From contig JAWQUS010000030.1 of the NCBI GenBank assembly GCA_036365455.1, positions 17,194,001 through 17,258,000 on the forward strand: a stretch of 64,000 nucleotides of DNA, given 5' to 3'. The translations under genes and the position numbers were made by a program. Origin of the DNA: Macrosoma leucophasiata. Its lineage: Eukaryota; Arthropoda; Insecta; Lepidoptera; Hedylidae. Of the stretch, positions 12,035 to 22,611 are shown piece by piece; within the stretch, counting starts at the first letter, position 1; each line of letters begins with the position of its first letter. The notes below the pieces were generated by a model that saw nothing but the letters and a program-made list of their open reading frames with translations, was not told the origin of the DNA and ran no database searches.

Positions 12035-12215
12035 TGAAGGAAAGATTTGACAAATCGGGCAGGACTTCGGTAGCTCAGTTGGAAGAGCGGCTGGACTTGA
12101 TTCCCAGGGGCCGCGAGTTCGAGTCGCGCCTGAAGTCAAATTTTTCTTTCCATTTTTCTTTATAAAAATATATTTTCACAAGCATGTGTTAATGCGAAAT
12201 AATATAAAAACAACA
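12035..12215 (+). mobile_element. tRNA-derived SINE family S3
   Basis: The head 12061-12138 looks like a tRNA: box A TAGCTCAGTTGG, box B GAGTTCGAGTC, and pairing ends ACTTC/GAAGT. It is preceded by 26 bases and followed by a tail (CACAAGCATGTGTTAATGCG) that recur with it at 15.95 and 55.4 kb. The anticodon stem is mismatched, so I annotate a SINE rather than a tRNA gene. Confidence 0.7.
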
Positions 12216-12399
12216 ATAATTTTGTTAAATTCTATGCGGACGAACTCGCGGGCACAGCTGAAGCGGGCGAGTATTGTTGCGTTTAGCCTTACCAAGTGTA
12301 TAATGTATCGATCCTTTCCCCTTTCTGGGACCAGGCTGTAGAATTAACTTACCATCGATGTGAACTGCATGCTTGTTTGCCACTTTCATCTCAATAAAA

Positions 12400-12980
12400 A
12401 TGCGGTAGGCTTCGTAGCCAAATTATAATATAATTTACATCGGGTACTTATTAATATTCGTACAATCTACATTATAATATGTCTCATTAACAAAGATATA
12501 ATTAGTTGTAAATAAAATTATGTGCGGATTAATTAATATTTTTTTAATTAATTAATTCTTTTGATCATACATTTTAAAAGTTTATAAAAATAACTTTTCT
12601 GTAAAAAATATCAAAGAGATAAGAATGAGTGTGTATTATTTGTCACTAAGGGATGTGGGTGTTGATTTTTGATTAGAGAAGTTGTTCCCTCGGAGTCAGA
12701 TGATTATTCAATGATGGTCGATCAATTTGTGACAGGAGATAACCTATCGATAGCCTCATTACGTGTAACTTGAGCTTGGGTAGCGTAACTAATCGGTGAA
12801 GCATTGTTTATATTAAAAAAAAATATCATCACTACATATTATGAAGTAAAGGTCTATTTTCTCTGTCTGTATGTATGCGCTAATCATTTGAAATGTTGGT
12901 AAGAAGGTTTTTGGAGGAAGGTTTATATCTATAATAAATTCTACAAGTGTTAAGCCGGGCGGGTCGCTAGTTTATAAAAT
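12400..12980. promoter_or_regulatory. Unique-looking AT-rich stretch with one perfect TATCGATA site
   Basis: TATCGATA at 12745-12752 equals the insect DRE/DREF promoter motif and sits outside any repeat I recognise. No associated ORF or splice donor was found nearby, so this is at most a weak candidate regulatory site. Confidence 0.25.
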
Positions 12981-12983
12981 GAA

Positions 12984-13396
12984 GTGGCAAACGAATATAC
13001 ACGCGGTGTATCACTCACCGATCGCGTTCGTAATGAAGATGTAAGAAAGAGACTTTGTGTGAATGATAGTATCGGTGTAAAAATGAAAAAAGGCATGCTC
13101 CGATGGTTCGGGCATATAGAAAGAATGTCGAATGAGCGAATGACTAAACAGATATACAATGCGAATGTGGATGGTTGCAGAGGCCCAGGAAGACCAAGGC
13201 TGACCTACCATGACCAAATAGGTCGAGTTCTGTCTGATGGTGGGGTCAAAAGTCTTAGGAATCGGCGTGCATGTATGAAGAGAATGATGAAGGTAGACGA
13301 GGCACGAGAGGTTTGTCAGAACCGGGATGTCTGGCGCTCTACACTCTCTGCCTACCCCGTTAGGGACCTGGCGTGAAGATACATACATACATACGA
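12984..13396 (+). pseudogene. LINE C-terminal remnant (RWFGHIERM type), best copy
   Basis: An open frame of 130 codons gives the C-terminal domain of a non-LTR retrotransposon polyprotein. Motifs in order are RVRNEDVRKRL (about residues 15-25), LRWFGHIERMSNERMTK (39-55), GRPRLTYHDQ (69-78) and a final WRSTLSAYPV. The stop is followed at once by an ATACATACATAC tail, the 3' end expected of RTE-like LINEs that terminate in a short tandem repeat. RT and endonuclease are absent, so this is a 5'-truncated insertion. Sister copies are at 2985 and 32163. Confidence 0.75.
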
Positions 13397-13435
13397 ATAT
13401 ACACTTCATATTGATGGTAACAAATACATACTATA

Positions 13436-13710
13436 TAAAGTGGTGGAAGAGTTCCAGCGCAGGAGCTCGTCTGCGCATGTACCACCGCATCACCTAATGT
13501 ATCTGCTGGTAGTGCTTAGCACTGTCGTGTTCCGGTTAGGTGGTAATGTATTGCCCCGTCATAACTATCACAGAGACATAACAACTTAGGTCTCAGGGGT
13601 AACGCATCTACATTTGACCTCTAGTTTTTGTGTAGATTTCAATATGCTGCAGTCATCACTTAACATCATGAGCTGTATGCTTGATTGCCACCTTCCTTAC
13701 AGAAAAAAAT
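13436..13710 (+). repeat. Family A copy
   Basis: Full-length but diverged copy from GGTGGAAGAGTTCCAG to the ACAGAAAAAAAT tail. Confidence 0.55.
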
Positions 13711-14460
13711 ATAATCTTCATTTGATATTTGACAGTGTTCAGCAACTGTCGGGTGCTAGTTCGTGGCAATAGGTTCATAATGACAGACTTCCTCAATCAA
13801 GTCCTGCAACCATGCATCATCCCTCAGATTAGGGATGAAGTATGGGTATTGGAGCTCTTGGCCTTCTTTTTAAGGTTATGGTAATCATTATAATAAAAAG
13901 AAAAATAATATAATAATAATGTATATATGACTTCAGCTCTTGTCGAAATACACAAATATTTTTTTAAACAGCAGGACATTTAACACTAGATAATTTATTA
14001 GAAGCTTTTGCAAAATTCTCCATAAACCAAATGTAATATGTCGCCACCGAATTGGCGTGGGCTGAAATATACGTGTTTATTAAAATAATTTATAGTCATT
14101 TGCAAACGTAATCAATTTTAATTTATTACTTTTAAGCATTTCAAACTAAGAACGTTCGTATGGAATAAGAATTGGTAACTTTCACTGTTTTAAAATAATA
14201 TTTTGATACTTTTTTTGTTCACGGTGTTGTTTTATGGAATGTAATTTTGTAACAAAAAGAAAGAAGCATAATAAGCATTCAAAATAGATGTTTTGTAAGT
14301 ACCTATTTCTATAAAGATTAACTACAGACCGTCTCTTTTCCAAACAATCAAAATACACAAGTATCACATAAGTATCACATTTGACTTAATTAGAGACAAA
14401 AATTAAATAATTGTTACTGAATATTGCATAAATCAAGCAAGAGATCAACAAACTAACAAT
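13711..14460. other. No feature recognised
   Basis: AT-rich, apparently repeat-poor sequence upstream of the candidate promoter. No coding signal. Confidence 0.4.
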
Positions 14461-14489
14461 AATTAACAGTATGTGAAAATGTACTTACA

Positions 14490-14764
14490 AAGAGAGCACT
14501 TTCGCTGCTCGACGTTTTCTTGTGGAAACTGCGCAAGCGCAAGCCATAAGCTCGGTAGTGGGTAACAAGCAAGCGGCGCGAGCGCATGGCCTATCGATTT
14601 TAGTATCGATTTTTAAACTGGTTATTTTTTAGACTTTTAAAAATTGTGTCCGTTATTGCCCTGATTGTTTATAATGGCTTTCATTTTGTCAAGCAAAACG
14701 TAATTGTCATTTGTGCAGTGATTTTTGTGATTTTTTGGACTTCTGAAAATTAAGTGTGGTCAAA
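14490..14764 (+). promoter_or_regulatory. Candidate insect promoter and 5' UTR
   Basis: A short GC-richer island (about 14500-14590, several GCGC and CAAGCG words) in AT-rich, repeat-free sequence is followed by two near-DRE motifs, CTATCGATTT and GTATCGATTT, near 14591 and 14603. Downstream is a short upstream ORF of nine codons (14674-14703) and then CAAAATG at 14765. The arrangement resembles a DREF-type TATA-less insect promoter feeding the candidate first exon. No transcript evidence is available here. Confidence 0.35.
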
Positions 14765-14886
14765 ATGACTTTGAATAATACACACCCGCCGTACACCCGG
14801 GTAACCAGCAAGCTGTTTGGGAAGAAAAACAAGAAGTATAAGAGATGTAATAAAACCAAAGCAGGGACATATTCAGGGCGAGAACG
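14765..14886 (+). CDS. Candidate alternative first coding exon of the forked/espin gene
   Basis: ATG in a good insect context (CAAAATG) opens 40 codons plus two bases, ending at a GTAAAT donor (14887). The peptide begins MTLNNTHPPYTR and is Lys-rich (KKNKKYKRCNKTK). I recognise no domain. The donor leaves two bases of a codon, exactly what the acceptor of the first ankyrin exon at 24535 needs; the join gives an Arg codon. Drosophila forked and vertebrate espin both use alternative promoters giving N-terminally shortened isoforms, which this would mimic. A phase match has a one-in-three chance of being accidental, and without splicing the ORF simply ends at TAA (14888-14890). Confidence 0.35.
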
Positions 14887-14994
14887 GTAAATAGATTTTG
14901 TCATTATTCTAGGATACACAACAGTTATCTCAAAAGATTAATTAGTTACATGTTATTGTTAGTTAAAAACTAACATAAAATAATAACTCAAAAT

Positions 14995-15180
14995 ATCATA
15001 TTTGCGGCTTTTCTACCGTGGTCACGGGCAGACTAATTCGACGATTTTCAGCCTGTAATGTTCAAACACGGTAGCTGGAAAGCGACCGAAACGTCGGGTA
15101 AGAGAAGAAGTTGGGAGTAGTAGTATACGCGAGAAAATCCGCAAAATAGATTTCTACAATGTATACGAAGCTTGCGAAAA
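14995..15180 (+). repeat. Interspersed repeat with GAAACGTCGGGTAAG
   Basis: The block CACGGTAGCTGGAAAGCGAC-CGAAACGTCGGG is a widespread insect repeat module. A related GACGTTTCGGCC block lies near 17178. Non-coding here. Confidence 0.4.
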
Positions 15181-15504
15181 CCTGCGAAAACGTTAAAAAA
15201 TAATACTTAATACATATTCAATTTTTTTAAATTATTTTTTTAATTTTATTGTTTTAACATCATGTTCATATGTTTTCACGAGCAAGCAGTTCCCTTTCCT
15301 TCCCTTTAGCAGTTGCCTGCTACCACTGGACACCTGATACAGTTTTCGTCAATATACCTATTAGTTACATAATATTTTCTGTTTGCGAATTTATAGCAAG
15401 TAGGTAATAAATATGTAAAGGAGACATTCCAAATATGTATGAAGCTTGGGCTTGCACTTGGCTTGTAGGTACGCCATGGTGAGAGTAGAAGCATAAAATG
15501 CTAA

Positions 15505-16545
15505 ATGATTGAACGGAGCCTTGCATTACTAACAGTAGCTGTTCTCCATTTAAAATCGATTCTCAAATGGGGGAGGAATCAATTGACTAATAAAAAATCA
15601 GTAATGAAGACTTAATGGGAATAATAATAAGGACAAGTTTCATGTTGGGCCCGCCCCTTGTACACGATATCAAAGTTGAGAAAAATACGTAATACTCGTA
15701 TCATGGAAAAATACTCAAAAATAGTTACATTCTTGATTTTGAAATTTACTAACGACAATTAATTGCAGGTATAATAAACGATTTGAATAGCTGAAAATGC
15801 TATTCAAATCGTTTATTATACCTGCAATTATTTCAAAAACAAGAATGTAATAGTAGCTGATACAACACATTATTGTGATACAAAAAATTAAATAAAAAAA
15901 ATAATTCTGACAAAAACAACGATTCAAACTATTTTTTTAGTTTTATTTTTAAAGAAAAATGGAAAGAAAAATTTGACTTCAGGCGAGACTCAAACTCGCG
16001 ACCTACTGGGAATCTAGTCCAGCCGCTCTTAGAATTGAGCTACTGAAGTCCTGCCCGATTTGTCAAATCTTTCCTTCACATCTATTGCATTGCTTTATGG
16101 TAGCAGCAGCGCCATCTATTACCAACTATGCTAGTTAGGCAACCGATATAATAGACTTTTCAGTTTATTGAATATCGTAAAGAAGTCGCTTTTACCCTTA
16201 ATAATTGTTTTATATTATTTCGCATTAACACATGCTTGTGAAATATGTTTTATTTTTAAAGAAAAATGGAAAGAAAAATTTGACTTCAGGCGAGACGATA
16301 TATTTCACAAGCATGTGTTAATGCGAAATAATATAAAACAATTATTTTTTTTGTATTTTTTCATGATTTTACGTATTTTTCTCAATTTTGATATCGTGTA
16401 CAAGGGGCGGGCCCAACATGGAACTTGTCCTAAGTCTTCATTACTGATTTTTTAATAGTCAATTGATTCCTCCCCCATTAGAGAATCGATTTGAAATGGA
16501 GAATAGGCACTAATAATAATGCAAGGCTCCGTTAAATCACTAAAA
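15505..16545. mobile_element. Foldback element with about 200-base inverted arms, SINE nested inside
   Basis: The outer arms are about 15513-15720 and 16345-16540 (AACGGAGCCTTGCATTA against TAATGCAAGGCTCCGTT). Inside is a second hairpin (15724-15860) whose core is a perfect stem of about 30 bases around a 7-base loop at 15791-15797. A minus SINE S3 (about 15945-16075) and inverted S3 tail pieces (16196-16345) sit in the right half. No transposase ORF. The target duplication is not clear. Confidence 0.65.
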
Positions 16546-16635
16546 AGTCGCTGTTAGCAACTCTTATTTTATAATAGAAATATTTTCAGGAGCACCTCTT
16601 TAACTTCTCCGGGACTAGACCACAGGCTTAAAGTT

Positions 16636-17038
16636 TTTTTTATATTAGCAAGGTGGCAAACAATCATGCAGCTCACATTGATGTTATGTGATGACTGCAG
16701 CCTAAAGACAGATAGACACCCATACAAAGACAAGGGGGCCGACCCCCTAACTGAATTGCTTGCGTTTAGCTTTCGATTATGACAGTATAATATTTTTAAT
16801 GTAATGGAAGTGGCAAACAAGCATGCAGTTCACATTGGTGTTAAGCGATGACTGCAGCCTTGCGTTGCCACTCCTGAGGCTTAAGGTATTATGCCTCTGT
16901 GCCGGAAATTACAGGGCCGTACATTACCACCTAACCGGAACACGATAGTGCTGAGCACTACCATTTAGCGGCAAGTACATTAGGGTAATACGGGGGTGCC
17001 TACGCCCGCGAGCTCCGTCACTGGAGCTCTATCACCAG
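16636..17038 (-). repeat. Two family A copies, minus
   Basis: A tail fragment at 16636-16730 and a near-complete copy at 16797-17038, both inverted. Between them is a CTTTCGATTATGACA block that also occurs in the foldback at 29.13 kb. Confidence 0.55.
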
Positions 17039-17230
17039 TTAAATTCACATGATATTCACTTTAGTTTTTTTTATCTCGCATAAACATTAGAACATACTTT
17101 AGTAGGTCATATTTTTATATTGTAAACGGGACTTAATCGCGTACTATTTAAATCGAAGTATTTACCTCGACACTCGACGTTTCGGCCGTAATGCGACGAC
17201 CTACTTTAGTAGGTATATTTAATTTAACTG

Positions 17231-17547
17231 CCTCGGTAGCCTAGTGGTAGCAGGCCACTACTACTACGCTGAGGTTCTGGGTTCGATTCCCGGGAAGGGG
17301 GTTATCAGAGATAATGGTGTAAAGGTCCTTTATCTCTGGTTCTATTGGGATTATTCCATTTTCTGGATATTTCCCAGTACCTCGAAGTTTGGTAATGTGC
17401 CCGGTGATGTCAACAGGCTCGCCACCTGTTACATGGGCCAAAAACGTAACCGGCGAATCGTGGGTGTTTGCATGTATGCTTGAATGCATGCAAACCTCTG
17501 CTAACTCCTTCGGGGATTACAGGCGTGAAGTTACGTACGTACGTTTA
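17231..17547 (+). mobile_element. tRNA-derived SINE family S2, full length
   Basis: The head has box A (TAGCCTAGTGGTAG) and box B (GGTTCGATTCCC). The body holds GTTCTATTGGGAT..CCATTTTCTGG and CACCTGTTACATGGG. The tail reads GGCGTGAAGTTACG with short TACG repeats. Body conservation across seven copies in this window shows it is a SINE, not a tRNA gene. Confidence 0.75.
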
Positions 17548-17869
17548 CATCACCACATAAATCTTGATTATTAGATCAACCTTGACTAAACAGTTAAGGT
17601 CGTTCACTCTCGGTCTCCCTTGGTTGCAGTCATGCATAACACTTTCACATTCAATTCTACTTTCACACATCAATAAAAATATTAATCGATAATCTAAGCA
17701 ATATTTATAACACATAATTTATTAATTTGAAAATAAACTGTCCGATAGTAACTAATTATACATGATGATCATATCAAAACGTGCATGATAAAAATAACAG
17801 GTTCTAAGTTTTCGTTTTAAAAAGCTGGTTTTGGTGACAAAAGCGAGACGTGTATAACGAGTAAATCGA

Positions 17870-18010
17870 ATAATTTTATATCATCGATTGCCTAACTCCG
17901 ACCCCGTGACATCACAGCGGTGAGCGAGTGAAAACGAAAACGAGATAAAAGTGAAATTTCACGCCGGCCGATGTATCGGCAACGTAACGGTATCGATAAT
18001 TCGAGAATCA
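17870..18010. promoter_or_regulatory. Possible regulatory island with a perfect TATCGATA
   Basis: A short GC-richer, repeat-free stretch holds ATCATCGATTG (17882), GTGACATCACAGCGG (about 17905) and TATCGATA (17991-17998). These match DRE-like and CRE-like words. It could be an intronic enhancer or promoter of the host gene. The sequence alone does not show function. Confidence 0.25.
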
Positions 18011-18245
18011 TTTATTACATTGTCATAGATGTATGGATTATATTGTCGTATACTTACCTATGTGATAATATGTAAGTTAGTGATAGTCTTGGTAGAATTC
18101 TAGGGAATGGACTAATCGCCCGAAGGATGGAAAATAGGACTAATAGGGAAAGGACTTTTCAGTAATGTTTGATACAAATATTAATGAATTTTCGCTTTGT
18201 AAGAGTGCCTTAATATAACAGTAATAAAAATATCATCATAATAAG

Positions 18246-19516
18246 TTGGGGAAAAAGTCTTTTCGCATTATAGTATGTATGAACTTGTAATAAAATCTCT
18301 TTGGCTGTAGTATTTGTATCTGGCTGGTTTTGGTATCATTGAAAGTTAAAATTTTAAAGAACATAATTCCAAATTCAATTTAGGCAAATGAAAATCACAC
18401 ATTTTCATTTGTTTTTCGTACTGTCAAGATGAGTGAATCTAATGAAGAAATTCGATACATTTTTAAATTTTACTACAAAAAAGGTAAAAATGCAATAAAA
18501 GCCGCGAAAAAAATTTGCGATGTTTATGGACCTAGTGCAGTGTCTGCGAGAGTAGCACAAAGTTGGTTTAAGCGTTTTCAATCCGGAAATTTTGATGTCA
18601 AAGATGCACCTCGCTCTGGTCGCCCTATTACGGATAAAATGGATGCCATTTTTGAAAAAGTGGAGCAAGATCGACATATCAGTAGTTACGACGTAGCTGA
18701 AGAACTGAGAATTGATCACAAAACAGTTTTGGCGCATTTGAAAAAAGCTGGGTACAAAAAAAAGCTCGATATTTGGGTACCTCACGAGCTCACTGAAAGA
18801 AACCTAATGAACCGTGTTTTTATTTGTGATTCTTTATTACGACGTAATGAAACCGAATCATTTTTGATAACTGGTGATGAAAAGTGGATCACGTACGACA
18901 AGAACGTGCGAAAAAGGTCGTGGTCAAAGGCCGGTCAGGCTTCACAGACTGTGGCGAAACCCGGGTTAACTCGCAATAAGGTGATGTTGTGTGTGTGGTG
19001 GGATTGGAAGGGCATTATTCATTATGAGCTATTACCACCAGGCAGGACTATCGATACTGAACTCTACTGCGAACAACTGATGAGATTAAAGCAAGAAGTT
19101 GAGAGAAAGCGGCCGGCATTGATCAACAGAAGGGGTGTGGCGTTTCATCATGATAACGCTAGACCTCACACATCTATAGCCACTCAGCAAAAATTAAGAG
19201 AGTTTGGCTGGGAGGTGTTAATGCATCCGCCGTATAGTCCTGACCTTGCACCTTCAGATTTCCACCTGTTTCGGTCTCTTCAGAATTCTTTATGCAATGT
19301 TAGGTTAACATCACGAGAGGACCGCCAAATCCACTTGTCGCGTATTTTGATGAGAAGTCCCAAAATTTTTATAGCAATGGGATCATGTCCCTACCTACAA
19401 GATGGCAAAAGGTTATCGAACAAATTGGTGCATACATACTTTAGTTAAATTTAAATAAACTATATTAAAAAATGTTTTGAATTATCTTAAAAAATGCGAA
19501 GAAACTTTTTCCCCAA
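18246..19516 (+). mobile_element. Full-length mariner element (DD34D)
   Basis: The terminal inverted repeats begin TTGGGGAAAAAGTCTTTTCGCAT at 18246 and end with the inverted match AACTTTTTCCCCAA at 19516, about 1.27 kb apart, the standard mariner size. It encloses the transposase pseudogene at 18429-19448. The insertion duplicates TA in this family; the flanks carry TA at 18242 and 19521 but are slightly degraded. Confidence 0.85.
18429..19448 (+). pseudogene. mariner transposase, frameshifted
   Basis: The 339-codon frame starts MSESNEEIRYI, with a paired helix-turn-helix region (about 5-110) and the DDD catalytic triad: D150 in ITGDEKW, D242 in HHDNARPH and D277 in PDLAPSDF, with exactly 34 residues between the last two (DD34D). 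Two defects appear on comparison with the split copy (right half 46916-47780). A 9-base in-frame deletion removes three residues (KKL) just before ITGDEKW. One missing base near 19340 shifts the frame after about residue 304, so the normal C-terminus is lost. The element is therefore probably inactive. Its role was cut-and-paste transposition through its own inverted repeats. Confidence 0.85.
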
Positions 19517-19544
19517 TCAATATCAGCCAAAAGATGTTGACTTC

Positions 19545-19640
19545 TAGACCAAAGCCTCCTCATTTGGGGGATATGCCATAATCGCCAGGCTTGGCATGCG
19601 GATTGACCATCGCAGTGGCGGTAGTTTTATCCTAGGACGG
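19545..19640 (+). repeat. Fragment of the GCGGATTG repeat
   Basis: Same block as at 2876 and 53150 (GATATGCCATAATCGCC..GCATGCGGATTG). Confidence 0.4.
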
Positions 19641-19893
19641 TGCTGCCCATTTTTCGTTATTGCACTTACTACCATCCCATTGGAATTTACTTGGCACCTT
19701 TTGAATTTACCTAATATTTCATTCGTCAACTCGCACGCTCATACAAAGTACAGCCAGGTAAAATAAATTAGAATTTAAATTTTAGAAACGATATTGCTAC
19801 TGCTACTAACTACTGTTGTTTTATATCTGAAACAGATTTATACATAAAGCTAAGAAAAAATCGGTCGTACACTATATTGACAATTATTGTATG

Positions 19894-20247
19894 AAGCGCG
19901 CGTGGCCCAGCGGCTGGTGTAGATCGTAAGCGATCTGCTCGGTTAAGCACTACGGGCGCGGTCGGGTAGTGTGATGGGGACCGCTAGTGGCAAATTAAAT
20001 GCGCGTTTCCGTGGTTCGGAGGGCACGTTTAGCCGTCGGTCCCGGTTGCTATCGATAGATAGCAGTCGTTAAACCTTGTCGGAGGCCTTATGGGCGGTTT
20101 GAAAACATCCGACAGTGGGTTGGCCACTAACCCACCCACCTCCACCAATCCGCATTGGAGCAGCGTATTGGAGTAAGCTCCAGGCCTCCCAAAAAGGGGA
20201 GAGACTCGTGCCCAGCAGTGGGACTGCCATTATTATTATTATTATTA
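19894..20247 (+). mobile_element. SINE family S1, full-length reference copy
   Basis: From the head GAAGCGCGCGTGGCCCAGCGG through GGAGGCCTTATGGGCGG and CATCCGACAGTGGG to the tail CCCAGCAGTGGGACTGCC plus ATT repeats. About 350 bases. The head resembles tRNA box A. The tail is shared with lepidopteran LINEs, as expected for a SINE borrowing LINE machinery. It contains an internal CTATCGATAG that can be mistaken for a DRE. Confidence 0.75.
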
Positions 20248-20249
20248 TA

Positions 20250-20756
20250 GGAAGTAGTTACAGTAACAAGTCAAATTCTTTTGTGATTTTTTATTGAAAT
20301 ATATATATCTAAAATAATGATATAATAATATTAGTTTTGTTTACTATAAAATATTTAATGTTTTTAAAAAGGATTTTTGTGTTGCCTTTACATAGTTACC
20401 ATTTTATGGTCGGGCGAGTTGACGACAGAAATATTATTTAAATTCAAAATGTGCCAAATCGCCCGATCGTGCGAGTTTTTTTCGTGCGAGATGACAAATA
20501 AGTCATCCTGTCGGAGAAATGATGGCGTTACATTCTCAAAATAAAGCAACAGTGTGATATCTTTTTCGTCTTCGTAATCTGTCGCCCTATACATTACGCA
20601 ACTGCATCGCCATACAGCCTATATGCATTGTACTTAGTAGAAATATCAGCATAATTGTATCTGTTTTGTCTCTTGTCACTAAACCAACTTTTACATAACT
20701 TCTCTCGTGCGGTACTGTATATTACGAAAGTATGTAGAAAGATAGGCACATTTATT
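20250..20756. other. No gene recognised
   Basis: AT-rich flank of SINE S1. A minus frame of 68 codons at 20388-20594 has no recognisable motif and no supporting context. Confidence 0.35.
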
Positions 20757-21180
20757 TTTAGGGTTCCGTAGTATACAAGGAATCCTTATAGTTTCCTTAT
20801 AGTAGAATAAAAACGTGAAAAAACGTAGTAATGCGCCGATATTTTTTTTATTTTTCGTTTATAGTGTGGGATATTGTTATATAGGTCTTTCAAAAATGTT
20901 ACGGATGTGCTAATATAATTTTTCGATTTAGTGAAATGTTCGTGACTTATTAAGCTTTAAAGTGCCAATTTTGGTACGAGTCAAGTGTTTCCCCCCCTCT
21001 ACCAACTTAACGGTTGTTGTTAGAAATTCAAACGTTACGGCAATAGTAGATAAGATATAACGAAATTAAAATGAAAACTATCACACTTAAGTTGGCTTTA
21101 CAAGTTTACGAGTAGTCGACCAAATGTATTTACTAGAAAATGTTGGAGAACTCCATAGAAAATATTTATTTATTTTTTTC
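20757..21180 (-). repeat. Family C repeat, minus
   Basis: Inverted copy of the 3.6-4.3 kb element. GTTTCCCCCCCTCTACC here is the complement of the G-run at 3851, and AAGCTTTAAAGTGCC matches across both copies. Confidence 0.55.
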
Positions 21181-21280
21181 ATTATTAGGTTCTCGTTTTG
21201 GTAGTGTGTATTCTTATATTTGTACATACATCATATATGTTCGATACATACATGTTCGATTACGCCGAGATTTCTGATTT

Positions 21281-21568
21281 TTTTTTTTAATGTAATGGAA
21301 GTGGCAAACAAGCATGCAGTTCACATTGATGTTAAGTGATGACTGCAGCCTATAGACATCCACACAGAGATCAAGATCAAAATGCAGATGCGTTACCACT
21401 CCTGAGGCCTAAGGTGTTATGCCTCTGTGCCGGAAATTACAGGGCCGTACATTACCACCTGACCGGAACACGATAGTGCTGAACACTACCATTTAGCGGC
21501 AAGTATATTAGGTAATGCGGTGGTGCCTACGCCCGTGAGCTCCGTCACTGGAGCTCTACCACCAGTAA
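21281..21568 (-). repeat. Family A copy, minus, full length
   Basis: From the T-run (A-tail) to CTCTACCACCAGT; one of the least diverged copies. Confidence 0.65.
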
Positions 21569-21644
21569 ATGATTACGATATATGTGATTGTTGCTTTAAT
21601 CCAAGAAAAATAGCCCCAACTTGATTTCATAAAAATATTAATTT

Positions 21645-22310
21645 AACTAATGGTAGAGTTCCAGTATACGGACTCGAGGGCGTTGGCACCGAAGCATTAT
21701 CTAATCTATCTGCCACCAAATGTAGCACCAAATGTATCGTATTCCGGTTAGATCGTATTGTATGGCTCCGTAAGGCTGGTTTTAGTCTTACGCCGACCGC
21801 ACACGCACCGTCAGCGCTCATAGCTCAGCGCGTAGTTTGTCAGCGCTGAAGCTTAACGTGGCTCGCTTTAACTCGACCTGTATCCACTTCGCGAGTCGCC
21901 ATGACTGTACGCGCTGACGACGTGCGCTCCGCTCGACACTAGAACGCTCATTGAAAGCAGAGGCGCTCGTGCGACCGTCAGCGCCGACAACTACGCGGGG
22001 CCGACGCGCGACGCGTGTGGCCGTGTAGCTATCAGCGCTGACCACCGTGCGCGCTGATAGCTACGCGTCATTCGAAAACGCTTCTTCAAGGTGCGATATC
22101 TCGGCCATCAGCGCTGACGGTGCGCGTGGCGTCGGCGTAAGACTAAAACCAGCCTTACTATTCATAAGATAGGTATGTACATACATAACGAAAGCTAAGG
22201 TCTCAGGTTTCTGTGTAGGACCTCTGGTTTTTGTATTGATGTCTATAGGCTGAAGTTAACATCCATGTGAACTGCATTCTTGTTTGCCATCTTCGTTTCA
22301 TTGAATATGT
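21645..22310 (+). repeat. Family A copy split by a GC-rich MITE
   Basis: The family A 5' half (21645-21771) and 3' half (22159-22310) join at the consensus CCGTAATAACTATCA position, with the inverted-repeat element of 21772-22158 between them. Confidence 0.6.
21772..22158. mobile_element. GC-rich MITE with about 45-base terminal inverted repeats
   Basis: The ends are AAGGCTGGTTTTAGTCTTAC and its inverted match GTAAGACTAAAACCAGCCTT, and pairing continues inward through GCCGAC and CAGCGCT with mismatches. TA flanks both ends. The 387-base interior is far more GC-rich than its surroundings and full of CAGCGCTGA words. No ORF with recognised motifs. Non-autonomous. Confidence 0.75.
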
Positions 22311-22611
22311 ACATGGTTGGTGTATGAAATCACTGACTCGCTACCACTTTCATCGAGTTGTCAAAAACGAGACAACAATGTTGACTGAGATGATAGTCTC
22401 ATGTAAATTTAGTATTCATGTCGGCGTTTCGTCTCTATTACACGATCATGTATGTGAAGTGATATGATATAATTCTTGCGACGGAACTACCTATTCACGC
22501 ACATGAAAGTGTTGTGTAATCGATAAAAGAGAGGCACATCACTATTGATGTTTCGTCGGATACTTTATGTAAATACTTGCATGTAATGCAATGACATAAA
22601 GTGTTTATGGA

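Noticed and set aside
12061..12138. tRNA gene candidate (box A and box B present)
   Set aside because: The same head recurs at 15.95 and 55.4 kb with shared flanking sequence and tail, and the anticodon stem is mismatched. It is the head of SINE S3.
17231..17300. tRNA gene candidate with good box A and B
   Set aside because: Seven copies in the window share about 300 bases of body and tail; SINE S2.
18405..18785. Minus-strand frame of 126 codons opposite the mariner transposase
   Set aside because: A shadow of the transposase reading frame. No motif of its own.
20050..20060. TATCGATA-like promoter motif
   Set aside because: It is an internal part of SINE S1 and recurs in every S1 copy, so it is not evidence for a promoter.
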